This document shows, piece by piece, positions 34,225 through 46,393 of a stretch of 64,000 nucleotides of DNA. The stretch covers positions 186,001 to 250,000 of the forward strand of contig JAOWBW010001448.1 in the NCBI GenBank assembly GCA_026119855.1, read 5' to 3'. The translations under genes and the position numbers were made by a program. The notes beneath the pieces were generated by a model that was not told where the DNA came from, ran no database searches, and worked only from the letters and a program-made list of their open reading frames with translations. Origin of the DNA: Campanula takesimana. Its lineage: Eukaryota; Streptophyta; Magnoliopsida; Asterales; Campanulaceae. Position 1 is the first letter of the stretch. Each line of letters begins with the position of its first letter.

Positions 34225-34990
34225 CCGACCTTTCATTATGGATTGATTTAGAAATTTTGTAGAGGATTTCCGAACCCAATTTTAGAGAAGCTTTAGAAAT
34301 TTTGTATAGGATTTCCGAACTCCAATTTTAGATTGATTTAGAAATTTTATAGAGGATTTCCGAACCCAATTTTAAATTTTAAAAATTTTATAGAGGATTT
34401 CCGAACCCAATTTTAGATTTTAGAAATTTTATAGAGGATTTCCGAACCCAATTTTAGATTGATTTAGAAATTTTATAGAGGATTTCCGAACCCAATTTTA
34501 GATTGATTTACAAATTTTATAGAGGATTTCTAAACCCAATTTTAGATTGATTTAGAAATTTTATAGAGGATTTCCGAACCCAATTTTAGATTTTAAAAAT
34601 TTTATAGAGGATTTCTAAACCCAATTTTAGATTGATTTAGAAATTTTATAGAGGATTTTCGAACCCAAATTTAGATTAATTTAGAAATTTTATAGAGGAT
34701 TTCCGAACCCAATTGGTAATTATTATAGAGGTCTTACGGACCCAATTAGGGTTTACGGAGGTTCCGACCTTTAATTTATAATTTTTAGGGTTTAGGACCT
34801 TCAATTATAGATTAATTTCGAAGATTAGGGTTTACGGAGGTTCCGACCTTTAATTTATAATTTTTAGGGTTTAGGACCTTCAATTATAGATTAATTTTGA
34901 AGATTAGGGTTTACGGAGGTTCCGACCGTTAATTTATAATTTTTAGGGTTTAAGGAGGTTCCAACCTTTAATTATAGATTGATTTTAAGA
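34225..34990. repeat. 44-bp array followed by a ~79-bp array
   Basis: 34225-34720 holds about eleven copies of a 44-bp unit (GATTGATTTAGAAATTTTAT onward) with small deletions. 34741-34990 holds about three copies of a unit of about 79 bp with TTACGGAGGTTCCGACC. Telomere-like AGGGTTT words occur but not in head-to-tail runs. Confidence 0.85.
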
Positions 34991-35029
34991 ATTTTGGAGG
35001 CCTTCTGGGCCGATTTGGAATTTGTTGGT

Positions 35030-36330
35030 GTAAGATACCTTTTCTTTAGGTTTTAAGCTTTGTGAAGTTTGAGTGTAAATTACCTATAGTTTAGGGTTTG
35101 AGCTTAGAGATGTTTTGGATGTGAATTTCCCAATGTTTGGGCTTAAATGTGTTAATCTTGATTTGATTGTAAATTACCCAAAGTTTGGGGTTAAAATGAT
35201 TAGTATTAAACGTAGAGGGTTACTCGTGATTTACCCATGGTTTGGGGCTCGATTGAATTTTACTTTGGTCGTAAAGATTTTGATTATAAGTTACCCAAGA
35301 TTTGGGGTTTTAAATGAATTTTAGATGTATTTTACCCATAGTTTGGGGTTTAAATGAATCTTATGTAGATTGCAAAGATTTTAATTTGTAGATTACCCAA
35401 ATTCGGGGTTTATTTGCATTTTACTTTGATTGTAAAGATTTTGATTGTGAATGACCCAAGTTCGGGGGTTTAAGTTAATTGTTGTTGATTTGTAAGAGTT
35501 GTAATTGTAAGTTACCCAAGTTCGGGGTTTTAAATATTAACCGTAGAGGGTTTTAATTATGAATTGCTCTTAGTGTAGGATTTGATTGTGAGTTATTTTG
35601 GAGCGAGGGACTTGATTGGAATTTACCTTGCATGAAGGGTTTGATTGTTGATTACTTCGAACGAGAAGGTTTAATTATTTCGAACGAGAAGGTTTGATTG
35701 CTAATTACTTCTAACGAGAAGGTTTGATTGTTAATTACTTCTAACGAGAAGGTTTGATTGTTAGTTACTTCGAATGAGAAGGTTTGATTGTTAATTACTT
35801 CGAATGAGAAGGTTTGATTGTAATTTACCCAAAGTTACGAGGTTTGGATTTGGATGATGTTAAGTTGAGGTGCTTTGTTTGCAAATTACCCAAGATATAG
35901 GGTTCGAGTGACTTAGTTGTAAGTTGTTTTAAGTAAGTGAGTTGACTGTAATTTACCTTGAATGAAGGGTTTGATTGTAAATTACTTCGAATGAGAAGGT
36001 TTGATTGTGAGTTACCAAAAATTTTGGGTTTAGCTTGAAGTTGAAGTGCTTTATTGCAAATTACCCAAGATAGGAGGATATATTTGTATTTTATCCGAGG
36101 TTTGGGGTTTCAATTGTAAATTACCCAAGGTGTGGGGTTTTGTTTGATTAATTTGTTGAACGTAAGGGATTTAGTTGTTGATTACCCAAGGTTTGGGGTT
36201 TAAGTGAATTTTCTTTGATTATAAAGGTTTTGATTATAAGTTACCCAGGATATGGGGTTTTGGTTGTAAATTACTTCGAATGAGAAGGTTTGATTGTTAA
36301 TTACATCGTACGGGAAGGTTTGGTTGAATT
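35030..36330. repeat. Degenerate TTACCCAAG..GGGGTTT and GAGAAGGTTTGATTG arrays
   Basis: A loose unit of about 30-60 bp with ATTACCCAAG followed by TTTGGGGTTT recurs through the stretch. It is interleaved with a tighter 30-bp unit (GAGAAGGTTTGATTGTTAAT onward) at about 35655-35830. Short frames here are repeat artefacts. Confidence 0.75.
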
Positions 36331-36883
36331 AATTTTGTACTTAAGGTTTAATGACCTTAAATTGGGGTTTTCATGAAGCTTGTAGATTTCGACCCAAGTT
36401 GATTGATTTATTTGTATAATGTATTGATTTTAGTGGTTTTGTTAAAAACGCAATTTTTGTGTTAAGTAATTTTTGGTCCAAAAATGTTGTAATCTTTGAC
36501 TGTTTTTTTTGACTTGGTTGACTTTGTTAAAAGTGTTTTTTTGTGTTGTTTGACTTTTGTTAGGGTATATGGATGTAATGTACATTAGCGTTTCGTTGAG
36601 AAAGCTTATTTTGGATGAAGTTATATTTTTGTCCGTTAATTATTGAAATGCTTTCGAACTTGTTCGGAGTTGACTTTGTCTTGGATTTGTTTTGAGTTGA
36701 CTCATCTTGGATTTGTCTTGAGTTGAGTTGTCTTGGATTTGTTTTGAGTTGACTTGTCTTTTCCTAGGTAGACTAGGGTTTTTATTGTGAGTTATTTATA
36801 GTATTCATTGGGAATTTTGTGGATTCTCCTAATGCAACAGTTTATATATGAGCATGCATCATAAGATAAATTGCTAGATTGAT
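36331..36883. other. AT-rich spacer upstream of the antisense gene
   Basis: GAGTTGACTTGTCTTGGATT-type words recur at about 36665-36760. No coding sequence is seen. It may hold the promoter of the plus-strand gene that follows, but no clear signal supports that. Confidence 0.4.
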
Positions 36884-38256
36884 TGCATACCTTTGCTGTG
36901 TATACCTGTCTATGCTTGCATGTTGCATTGCCGCCTTTGAAGTTGAGGGGATCATGTAGCATTGTGCATAGCTTGTGGGAAAGGACTTCCAGAGACTGTA
37001 CAGAGCAAGGTGTGGGTTACCGGCTTGGGTTTATTCTTCGAGAGCTTGACTGGTCAAGAAGAGTTGACCAAGAGCACCGATCTGTTTATGGCACTAGGGG
37101 AGTATTTGTGGGATACCACCCATACATTCCACCTTGGTTGGGGAGAGGTTATGGTGGCTCCTTCGGACTTCACAGCTCTTACCGGGTTGCGGTTCACAGG
37201 TAGCCCTAGTGTGGAGTGATGATACCTTGATTTTCGATGGGAGTGCGGATGGACTTCCGAGCTTGATTGCACTGATAACAGGAGTGGTGCGCTTGGGGGC
37301 AACATGAGGAGATACTGGTGGCTCTTGAGGTAGGAGTCGGTGATGTAGAGGCAACCTCCCATCTTTGCTAATGCCGGTACTACGGCGATGATTCCGCTGT
37401 TGGGATGCCTAGTGGACTTGAATGTGGTGAACAGACTTGCTTGTGGAGCAACGGGTTTGACGGAGTTGTACCGTTCTTTAGATCGGAGTTGTTGGTCTCA
37501 GTTGGAGTCAGTCGACTGCTTACACTTTGTCTTGGAGGTATGAACCATTCTTTGTCTGCTTCTGGTTTCAGTCTCTTCTTGTTGATGACTTACCCATGTA
37601 GTGTTGGGCCTACGAGATTCTTGCTATGGGTCAATTTGGGACGACCAGTGCTTGATTACCGTACTTTTTTGATGGGCGCCAAGCTGTAGGAGATAGGGAA
37701 ACGAGACGTCTCGGCACTATACTTAGGCTTAGTTTGAAGACTCTTCTGGGGGGACCCTGTCCGAGAGACATGATGTTCCATCTGTGGGTGGAGCTAGACT
37801 TTGAGTTGCTTGCTGCAGCGGCTTATTGAGGCGACGGGCCAGAGGAGGCTGTTGATCGGCTACAGCGGAGATGTCCTTTATTTGGGTTATAAGGCACGAG
37901 CCTAGGATGGAGTAGGTAGCGTCTACTTGGTTTTGGTGGATCCTCTGTGGTCTATGACTGTTTCAACGTCTTTGTCTGACCGGGTTAGGTTGACCAAGGG
38001 CCTTGATGCTAGACAGTTTGTCGTAGAGGGAGCCTCGTATGATGACTTTGTTGGGACGCGCCTTTGAGGCTCACGCGTTGTGGTAGAGGAAAAACTGCGG
38101 GTGATCATTCGGAGGCATCACAGGAAAGTGGCGAAGGCCATTCAGCAGTTGGCGGAGTGTGATGTTTCTAGTCACGGTGATGATGGTGCTTCGACCGGTA
38201 GGTATCCCCCTATGCGGAAGTGGACTCGGGGTGACGCTAGTGAATCAGCCTCTTAG
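36884..38256 (+). pseudogene. Plant mobile domain (PMD)-like gene, antisense to the Tat element
   Basis: The clearest block, 36990-37216, reads WVTGLGLFFESLTGQEELTK and then HTFHLGWGEVMVAPSDFTAL and TGLRFTGSPSVE. PMD proteins typically show THTFHLP.GE.TVTL.DVA.L.GLP.DG here. Further right, in other frames, RLACGATGLTELYRSLDRS (about 37430) matches the ACLA.LYRSL.RA block. The end near 38080-38256 reads EEKLRVIIRRHHRKVAKAIQ and stops at TAG 38254. Frameshifts and stops interrupt it. Its position between the pol site and 3' LTR, on the opposite strand, matches the antisense ORFs known from Tat-lineage elements. Tat element B has no equivalent. Confidence 0.72.
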
Positions 38257-38289
38257 TTTCTGATTTTGTTAGTTGTAGCACAGATAGTA

Positions 38290-38294
38290 GAATA

Positions 38295-38328
<34 letters not shown>

Positions 38329-38520
38329 ATGTATAAAGATTTATATATATATATATATATATATAGATGTATAAAGATTTACATTATGATATGTACAGTA
38401 GCATGCAGCATGTAGAGTAGCAAGTAGCACATAAATGGCATGTAGCGTGTAAATAACGTGTAGCACGTAGAGTAGCACATAGCATGTAAATAGCATGTAA
38501 ATAGTATAGGAGTGCATTAC
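38290..38520. repeat. TA microsatellites and GTAGCATGTAAATA repeats
   Basis: Two (TA)n runs at about 38293-38326 and 38343-38366 are separated by a GATGTATAAAGATTTA-like spacer that is itself repeated. They are followed by about ten imperfect AGCATGTAAATA-type units up to about 38500. Confidence 0.8.
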
Positions 38521-38734
38521 ACAGGCAAAGGGTACCCTAGTTGGGTTAATAAACTATTTGACTTCTATTGGTACGAGTCGCCTAAAGGAGATTTAGGGCT
38601 TTTGACTTATGGGAGACGAGATGCAGGACCCAAAGGTGTCCTAAGTTTGTAGGGTACATGGCGTAGGACCGAGTCAGTTAGGACGTCACGGAGACGAGAC
38701 AAAAAGACAATTTATAAATTAGTGGAGACTGAGT

Positions 38735-40450
38735 GTGCGGGTTTATAAACAACGTGTCGTGATAGAAAACACTTTTGAAAATGTAACGACTTTTTAAAAA
38801 TGACTTATAATTAATTACAGTCTAATTAATTCAAGTACTTGTCCTTCATTAGGATTTGTTGATTAGGGTAGTCCTTCGGGTCAGTAAGATTTCATCGGGT
38901 TTGCCGGTGATTTCTGAGTAGCCAGGAAGTTGTCCTAACTTTGTTTGAAAAAGCCCCAGTTTGAATGGGAGACTCTTGAGAGAGGTGAGCCATGTCGAGC
39001 ACCGGTGGAGAGAGATAACATTCTGTGGGGAGTAGCCTTGTTGGAGAGTGATCCCGTTGGAGCATCGGTAGTTGATCCTGTTCCGTTAGAGTAGCCCTAG
39101 CTTGGTGAGGGTATTAGAAAGAGGTCATCCATGTTGAGTTTCGATGGAGAGAGATGACCTTCTGCGGGGAATGATCTTGTTGGAGTATCAGTACTCGGAC
39201 AAATTCCATTGAGACAGCCCCAGCTTAGTGAGGGCATAAGGTGGGGGAATCCTACCTCCTTTTAGACACACCCTGTTTTTTCTCTAGACCGCCCTTGCGG
39301 GTTTTCAATCTAGGTGGGTATATTCTTTTAGCGTCGTTTTTTTTTATTATTATTATTATTATTTCAGTCGACTCGAAATAAAGTAAAAAGACAGAAACAT
39401 ACAGACGACTTGCAGGAGCCTTTTGTTATAGTGAGAGAAGAGAGAGAAAGAGAGAACAAGAGAGGGAGTTCTCGCATTTAGACCTTACATGAAGTATGTC
39501 TAAAAGGAAGGAAGCCCCTGCTTGACAGAAAATAAGTGTTTAGCTCTTTCCTAGATTGTAGAACAGAAGACTTGTCGAGACATTTGAAAATTATTTTATT
39601 CAGAATTGTCTTTTGATTGCTCGAGAATGGACCTCGTTGACTAGTTACGTATCTTATGATTATGTTTTAGACAAGTAGTCTCGAAATAATAAACGCCTTA
39701 ATTAATCGTGAAATAGAATAGAAATTGCAGTGTATGGGGAAGAGAGAAAAGAATGAAAGTTGGCTCGAGGTGGGTTGTATATATTTTGTGGACCGAACCA
39801 GGAGGTTGCCTACGTTCCTCTCGGTGTGAGAGGCTCAAGTCCGCGTAGTTCGAGGATGATCCGGTTGATGATGATACCGGTATTGAGAAAGAAAGTTGGT
39901 CTACTCCAATGTTGCTTGTTGCTTTGGACCGCTTTGTTTGTAGTTGTTGCTTTGGACCGCTGCTGTAGAGATGAGTTGAACCCTTTTGAAAAGGAAGGAA
40001 AATAGAAAATATGAAATGAAAAGAAAGCGGGACTTTTACTTTTCCTATGATGATAGCCCCTTCTATTTTCCTTTGCTTTGATTTATTTCTTTGTGCACAC
40101 CCTTATTTTTGCCTAGGCCGCCCTTGCGGGTTTTCAACCTAGCGGGCTACTTTTTTGTGCATTCGCTCTAATTTTTGCCTAAGTCGCCCGTTGTGGGTTT
40201 CGACCTAGCGAGCTTTATTTTATTTATATATACATTTACATATTGAAACATGGGGCAAGATGAGCCCCTAGTTCGCTTTCGCCTTTAGGAGGTAGAAGTT
40301 GTAGAGTGTGTATGAATAGCCCCCTGCATTTCGTTGACATCATCGTGGGGAGACAGACAGCCCCAGTGCGCCGCCATGTTGTAGTTGTGACGGTAACAGG
40401 CAGCCTTCATGATTGCGCGGACGCTTCTTCGATGATGAGCAACTCTGCAG
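38735..40450. repeat. Segment shared by Tat elements A and B (copy A)
   Basis: It is collinear with 54490-56330. Shared landmarks are GGTTTATAAACAA, GGTATCCTACCTCC-like text, CCGCCCTTGCGGGTTTTCAA, the stem-loop repeat, and GATAGCCCCTTCTATTTT. No protein domain is seen. It probably belongs to the non-coding body of the element. Confidence 0.8.
39805..39851. other. Stem-loop repeat, copy 3 (element A body)
   Basis: The outer stem CTACG/CGTAG and inner stem CCTCTC/GAGAGG are both perfect. This is the clearest copy. Confidence 0.8.
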
Positions 40451-40489
40451 TCGTCGTCTTCTTCATGGGAATATGGAAGTGTATATTAG

Positions 40490-40869
40490 GAGTATTTAGG
40501 AGGGTGCACACAGTGGGTGTACACGAGGACGGTATATATGGAGGGTGCACACAGTGGGTGTGCACGAGGGGTATCCATATGGAGGGTGTAGATAGTGGGT
40601 GTACACAAGGAGAATATATAGAGTGGGAGTACACAGTGGGTGTACACAAGGAGTATATATGGAGGGTGCACACGAGGGAATATATGGAGAGTGCACACAG
40701 TGGGTGTACACGATGGAATATATGGAGAGTACACACAGTGGGTGTACATGAGGGGAATATATGTAGAGAGGGTGTACACAGTGGGTGTACACGAGTGGAA
40801 TATATGGAGAGTGCACACAGTGGGTGTACACGAGGGGAATATATGTAAAGAGGGTGTACACAGTGGGTG
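40490..40869. repeat. Minisatellite of GTGCACACAGTGGGTGTACACGA units
   Basis: Units of about 36-41 bp alternate CACAGTGGGTGTACACGAGG and ATATATGGAGAG text. Several frames on both strands stay open across it only because the unit lacks stops. A shorter relative lies at about 56390-56460 in element B. Copia-A inserted at the right edge. Confidence 0.88.
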
Positions 40870-42419
40870 TGTTGGGTTTCGGAGTAACATGCGCAGCGAA
40901 AAATAGCATTTAAAATTTTAATGAAACCCAACGCCCATAGATCCATTCATATGATTAAATAAAATACTTGCAATATGAATACTAGAAAACTAACCCTTGA
41001 TGACTTTGATTTCTAGCCTTTGATCTTGGTGGAGACTTGAAGCTTGATCACGAAGTAAGAACACAAACTTTAAAGATGATAAGCTTCACCCTCTAGCGGT
41101 ATCCACACCACGAACGAATATCAAGGAGCTTCTTGATCTTGGTTGCTAGACCAAAATTGTGAAACACGTTTTCACAATTGATATTAACTATATGGAATAT
41201 TATTTGTGTATAATTTTGTTCTTCAATCTAGGATCTCTTAGAACAAAATGATTCTCTCTCAAACTCTTTGGAGGCTTGCACAAAAATATGTATTGATTCT
41301 GGCCAAATTAGGGTTGTTTATATACAAGTTAGACCTATTCCAAATAGGTAACTTGTGTCTAAACCCGCAAGGAATCGTAATTAGGAAAGTCCAAGACCTG
41401 TCTAAAATCTATTTCCAAATTGAATCAGGAAACCAATCCCGACAAACTGTGCGGCCGCCCAAAACAAACTGTGCGGTCGCACACTCAACCTGGAACAATT
41501 ATGGTACATTTGAGCCAAACTGTGCGGCCGCCCAAGATATTCTGTGCGGTCGCACACTTGCTCCAGTCTCCCTTAATTTCCAAAATCCCTCAATGGTACT
41601 TCATCCCAATATTCCAATATAGTCCTTTTTAGGATTCGTTCTATTGTGTGTGACCCTCTAGGATTATACTAAGTTGGCAATGGCTTCAAACATGAAACCA
41701 TAAGATATGATTAGGTTCTAGCAAACCGTCATACCTACCCAAATAGTATAAATAAATACAAGTTCGTATTCCATTTAGAATATGTCACAATCCTTTTGTC
41801 CACGATGTCATTGAACACAAGTCATGGTTAACAAGTCAACTTGTCTTTGTTCAATACTTTCTCGATTCCGAATATGTTGATAATCCAAACGACATTGATC
41901 TAATAAATTCATTTGAGTCCGGCCGAATATTTTCATCAACATTATTCCTACGAGAGGCCTAAGCTTGACATCTCTCCAAGGAGGGACAAATCCATTTAGC
42001 TTATTATTCTTCCCTATGTGAATTCGATTATGCCAATCATATCCTTTATAACTACCCAGTTAAAGGTAGCGTTTGAATATGTCAAACATAATGTTCATCA
42101 AGTGTAAGACTATAATAACTTCATGTCTAAGGATTCAAATGACATAACTAATATGAGATATATGTACGACATAGACCATGACATAAATCTCATACAGCGG
42201 GTCATGTCCAGTACCTTGTTCCAAACAAGTACCCATAAATCTAACATGATCATCCCATGATCATTTAGCCTTTATACTAGTGCTTAACAAGTACTAGGGA
42301 CGAAGATTATTATAAGTAAACATGAACAACAATAATAATCAAAACATCTCTTTATTAATATGAAGTAAATGATAACAATTACAACGTTTATTAAACGTGC
42401 CTAAGGTCCACTACCAACA
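40870..42419 (-). repeat. 3' LTR of Copia-A
   Basis: This 1550-bp LTR reads TGTTGGGTTTCG to CCACTACCAACA on the plus strand. A CG-rich block at 41448-41556 has GTGCGGCCGCCCAA alternating with GTGCGGTCGCACAC. It is preserved in the other LTR and in the solo LTR. Confidence 0.95.
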
Positions 42420-42432
42420 ATCTCGCACTTGC
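42420..42432 (-). promoter_or_regulatory. Polypurine tract of Copia-A
   Basis: The minus strand reads GGCAAGTGCGAGAT directly before TGTTGG. It is the copia form AAGTGGGAGAT with one change. Confidence 0.8.
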
Positions 42433-45400
42433 CATAGGCCCAATCTCCCATGTATCTAATACCCATGGATCTAACATGACCATCATGTTTAGCTTGCGGA
42501 AGTCACTTTGTTAGCGGGTCCGCAACATTGTCATCAGTAGGTACTCTGTATATATTCACGTCTCCCCTATCAACGATTTCTCAAATGATATGAAAATGCC
42601 TAAGTATGTGTTTGGATTTCTGATGTGCTCTTGGTTCCTTTGCTTGAGCAATAGCACCATTATTATCGCAATAAAGGTCTATTGGATTAGCAATTCTAGG
42701 AACCACTTCAAGTTCAGTAATGAACTTCTTAATCCAAACAGCTTCCTTTGTAGCATCCGATGCAGCAATATACTCAGCTTCCGTTGTAGAATCATCGGTT
42801 GTACTTTGCTTGGAACTCTTCCAGCTTACAGCTCCACCATTTAACATAAACACAAAACCTGATTGTGATCGACTATCATCTTTTTCGGTTTGGAAGCTTG
42901 CATCCGTGTAAGCATTTACAACGAGATCATCTTCCATTCCTCCATAGACTAAAAACGAATCTTTAGTCCTTCTCAAGTACTTAAGAATCGCTTTAAAAGC
43001 CATCCAGTGACTTTCACCGGGGTCGGATTGATATCTACTCGTCATGCTCAAAGCATAAGATACATCCGGCCTAGTACTTATCATGGCATACATGATGGAC
43101 CCAATTGCCGAGGCATATGGAACATCATTCATTTTCTCATGCTCATCGTTTGTCTTAGGACATTGAGTCTTGCTTAGAGAAACTCCATGTAACACTGGCA
43201 AGGTTCCTCTCTTAGAATTTTCCATGCGGAATCTTCTAATGACCTTGTCAATGTATGTACTTTGGCTTAAACCAATTAGCTTCCTTGATCTATCTCTATA
43301 GATCTTGATGCCAAATATATATGCGGCTTCACCCATATCTTTCATTGCGAAGCGCTTTCCTAACCAAGTCTTTACAGACTGAAGTGTAGGAATATCGTTT
43401 CCAATAAGAAATATGTCATCCACATATAAGATAAGGAATAGCACTATGCTCCCACTAATCTTCTTGTATACACAAGGCTCATCTTCGTTCTTGATGAAGC
43501 TCAACTCTTTGACCGATTCATCAAAACGAAGATTCCAACTCCTAGAAGCTTGCTTCAATCCATAGATGGATCTCTGCAATTTGCATACTTTAAAATTTTG
43601 TTCAAAACCTTCTGGTTGTGTCATATACACATCCTCTTGCAGTTTTCCGTTTAGGAAAGCTGTTTTGACATTCATTTGCCATATTTCATAGTCATGATAT
43701 GCGGCAATGGCAAGCAAAATTCTTATAGACTTGATCATTGCTACGGGTGAAAAGGTTTCATCATAGTCAATACCATGAACTTGCCTATAACCTTTTGCTA
43801 CAAGTCTAGCTTTGTAAGTATGCACCTTCCCATCCATGTCAGTCTTCTTCTTGAAGACCCATTTGCATCCTATGGTTTTTACACCTTCGGGCGCATCAAT
43901 CAAATTCCAAACTTGATTATCTTGCATGGATTGCAATTCGGATTCCGTGGCTCCAAGCCACTTGTCCGAATCAGGAGAAGACATCGCCTCTCGGTAAGTG
44001 GTCAGTTCATCATTCTCAATGATCTCCACCTCATTACTATCCGTTACGAGAAATCCATATCTCTCGGGCACGGATCGTAACCTACCAGATCTGCGAGTTA
44101 CTTGTGTATTCTGAATAGGTTCCACAACTCCTTGTGATTCTTGCTCTTGTTCCACTATTTGTTCAATGTTATTTTCTGTGTCTCGAATTTCTTCAAGATT
44201 TATTTTACTCCCACTGATTTCTTTGGAGAGAAACTCTTTCTCTAGAAAGACACCAATTCGGGCAACAAAAACTTTGTTGTCTGTTTGCTTGTAAAAGTAG
44301 TATCCTTTAGTTTCCTTAGGATATCCCACGAAATTACATTTATCAGATTTATGTGCAAGTTTGTCTGAGACAAGTCTTTTGACAAAAGCTTCACAACCCC
44401 AAATCTTCATGAAAGACAGACAAGGCTTCTTTCCGCTCCACATCTCATATGGAGTCTTTTGAACCGATTTAGTTGGAACACGATTTAGTGTGAAAGCAGC
44501 GGTTTCTAGAGCGTAACCCCAAAAGGATATTGGAAGATCAACTTGACTCATCATTGATTGAACCATGTCTAACAAAGTCCGATTTCTCCTCTCGGACACA
44601 CCATTCCATTGTGGTGTTTCGGGTGGTGTCAATTGTGAAATTATTCCACAATTTTTTAGATGATCATCAAATTCATGACTCAAGTATTCTCCACCTCGAT
44701 CTGATCGTAGTGCCTTAATACTTTTGCCAAGTTGTTTTTCTACTTCATTTTGAAATATTCTAAATATCTCAAATGGTTCACTTTTATGTTTCATTAGTTA
44801 AACATACCCAAATCTACTATAATCATCAGTGAAGGTTATGAAGTATTGAAATCCTCCCCTAGCATTGCTACTTAATGGTCCACATACATCGGAATGTATC
44901 AACCCCAATAATTCGCTTGCCCTTTCATCTAGCTTGGTAAAAGGTGTCTTAGTCATTTTTCCAAGAAGACACGACTCGCAAGTATCATATGACTCAAGGT
45001 CACATGAACCCAAAAGACCGTCCCCATGGAGTTTTGAGATACGCTTCTCATTAATATGACCAAGACGGTAATGCCACAAATAAGTATGATTTACATCATT
45101 AGGTTTAGATTTCTTATTTACATGATAGACATTGTTATTATTTTCATTCTTGACATCCAAGATATAAAGGCCATTAAATGAATTAGCAATACCATAAAGC
45201 ACATCATTTAAATAAATAGAAAATATCTTATTCTCAATAAGAAATTTAAAACCTTCATTATCCAAACAAGAAATTGAAATAATATTTCTACTTAAATCCG
45301 GTACATAATAGCAATTGTTCAAAACAAGTATTAGACCGGAAGGTAAAGTGACTTCGTAAGTCCCTACGGCTAATGCAGCAACTCTTGCTCCATTCCCCAC

Positions 45401-46393
45401 ATGTAGGTCTACTTTACCATCTTTAAGCAGTCTCCTATTCTTTAGTCCCTGCACATTTAGACAAATGTGAGAACCACATCCGGTATCCAATACCCAAGAA
45501 TCAGTGGTAGAAAGGAGAATATCTATCATATAGATACCTGAAGTCGACGCAGCCTTGCTGCCCTTCTTCTTCTTTTGCTCTTCCAAGAAAGCCTTGCAAT
45601 TACGTTTCCAATGACCAATTTCTTGGCAATGGAAACAGATTGCATCCTTTTGTGAATCGGGTTTTGCCTCAGAAGCCTTGGCAACCTTTGCCTTGCATAT
45701 CTTGGGTTTGACAACTTTCTTACCCTTTCCTTTAGCACTAGCCTTCTTCCCATCATGAACCAAGAGCACATGAGAACCTTTCTCCACAATCCTCATCTCC
45801 GCAGTCTTAAGCATATTATGCAACTCGGAGAGATTCTTATCCATTCCATGCATGTTATAATTCATCACAAACTGATTATAACACTTTGGCAATGAATTAA
45901 GAATGAGATCCGTGGCTAGCTCCAATGGGATTGGGTAGCCAAGTTTCTCAAGATGCTCTACATAGCCTTTCATTTTAAGCATGTGAGGACTCACTTGTTT
46001 CCCTTCACTCATTTTACAAGAAGTGAATGCAACAATGGTCTTGTACCTCTCTTGCCTAGCTTGCTCTTGAAATATGTCTCTTAACTCCACGCCTATCTCA
46101 TAGGCTTCCAAATGTTCCAAACTTTGTTGGAGTTTTGAGCACATAGTAGCAAGTTTGAGACAACTTACATCTCTAGAATCATTACAATGTTTCTTGTAAT
46201 TGTCTCTTTCTTCCCTAGGGGCAGTGACTTCTGGTTCTGCAGGAAGAGGCCTATCGAGAATGTACAACTTATCTTCTTGCCTTAGAACAATTCTTAGGCT
46301 ACGGATCTAATCCATAAAGTTAGTACCATTCTCTTGGAGCTTATCCTTCTCAAGGATCGATCGCAACGAAATTGATTGAGTGTTGTTAGTCAT
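42433..46393 (-). pseudogene. Copia-A gag-pol polyprotein with four in-frame stops
   Basis: A single frame starts at the ATG 46391-46393. Gag is followed by a knuckle CFHCQEIGHWKRNC (about 45597-45638), protease WVLDTGCGSH (about 45480-45505), and pre-integrase LWHYRLGHINEKRI with CESCLLGKM. Integrase shows LIHSDVCGP, RSDRGGEYL and NGVSERRNRTLLDM. RT has CKWVFKKK and YVDDIFL (about 43420). RNase H shows AYTDASF and TTEAEYIAAS, ending near KHILRHFHI. The only breaks are TAG 46307-46309, TAA 44798-44800, TGA 42581-42583 and TGA 42503-42505. No frameshift is seen, so inactivation is recent. Confidence 0.93.

Larger units (their letters stand above)
32522..40869 (-). mobile_element. Tat-lineage Ty3/gypsy element A (3' part)
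   Basis: It consists of a 3' LTR at the left (32522-33714), a polypurine tract, several tandem arrays, an antisense plant-mobile-domain gene and a block shared with element B. It ends where Copia-A inserted. No gag or pol is seen in this part. The arrays, the stem-loop repeats and the antisense ORF next to the 3' LTR resemble the Ogre/Retand branch. The 5' part was lost or replaced at the Copia-A/element B junction. Confidence 0.8.

Noticed and set aside
34740..34990. Interstitial telomere repeats
   Set aside because: AGGGTTT words occur, as also at 52170-52960, but never as consecutive TTTAGGG units. They belong to longer tandem units.
40306..40946. Open frames with VHTVGVHEG-type repeats on both strands
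   Set aside because: They coincide with the minisatellite and are open on both strands. Nothing indicates a real protein.
42590..44718. Plus-strand open frames opposite the copia polyprotein
   Set aside because: They are shadows of the minus-strand coding frame with no domain of their own.
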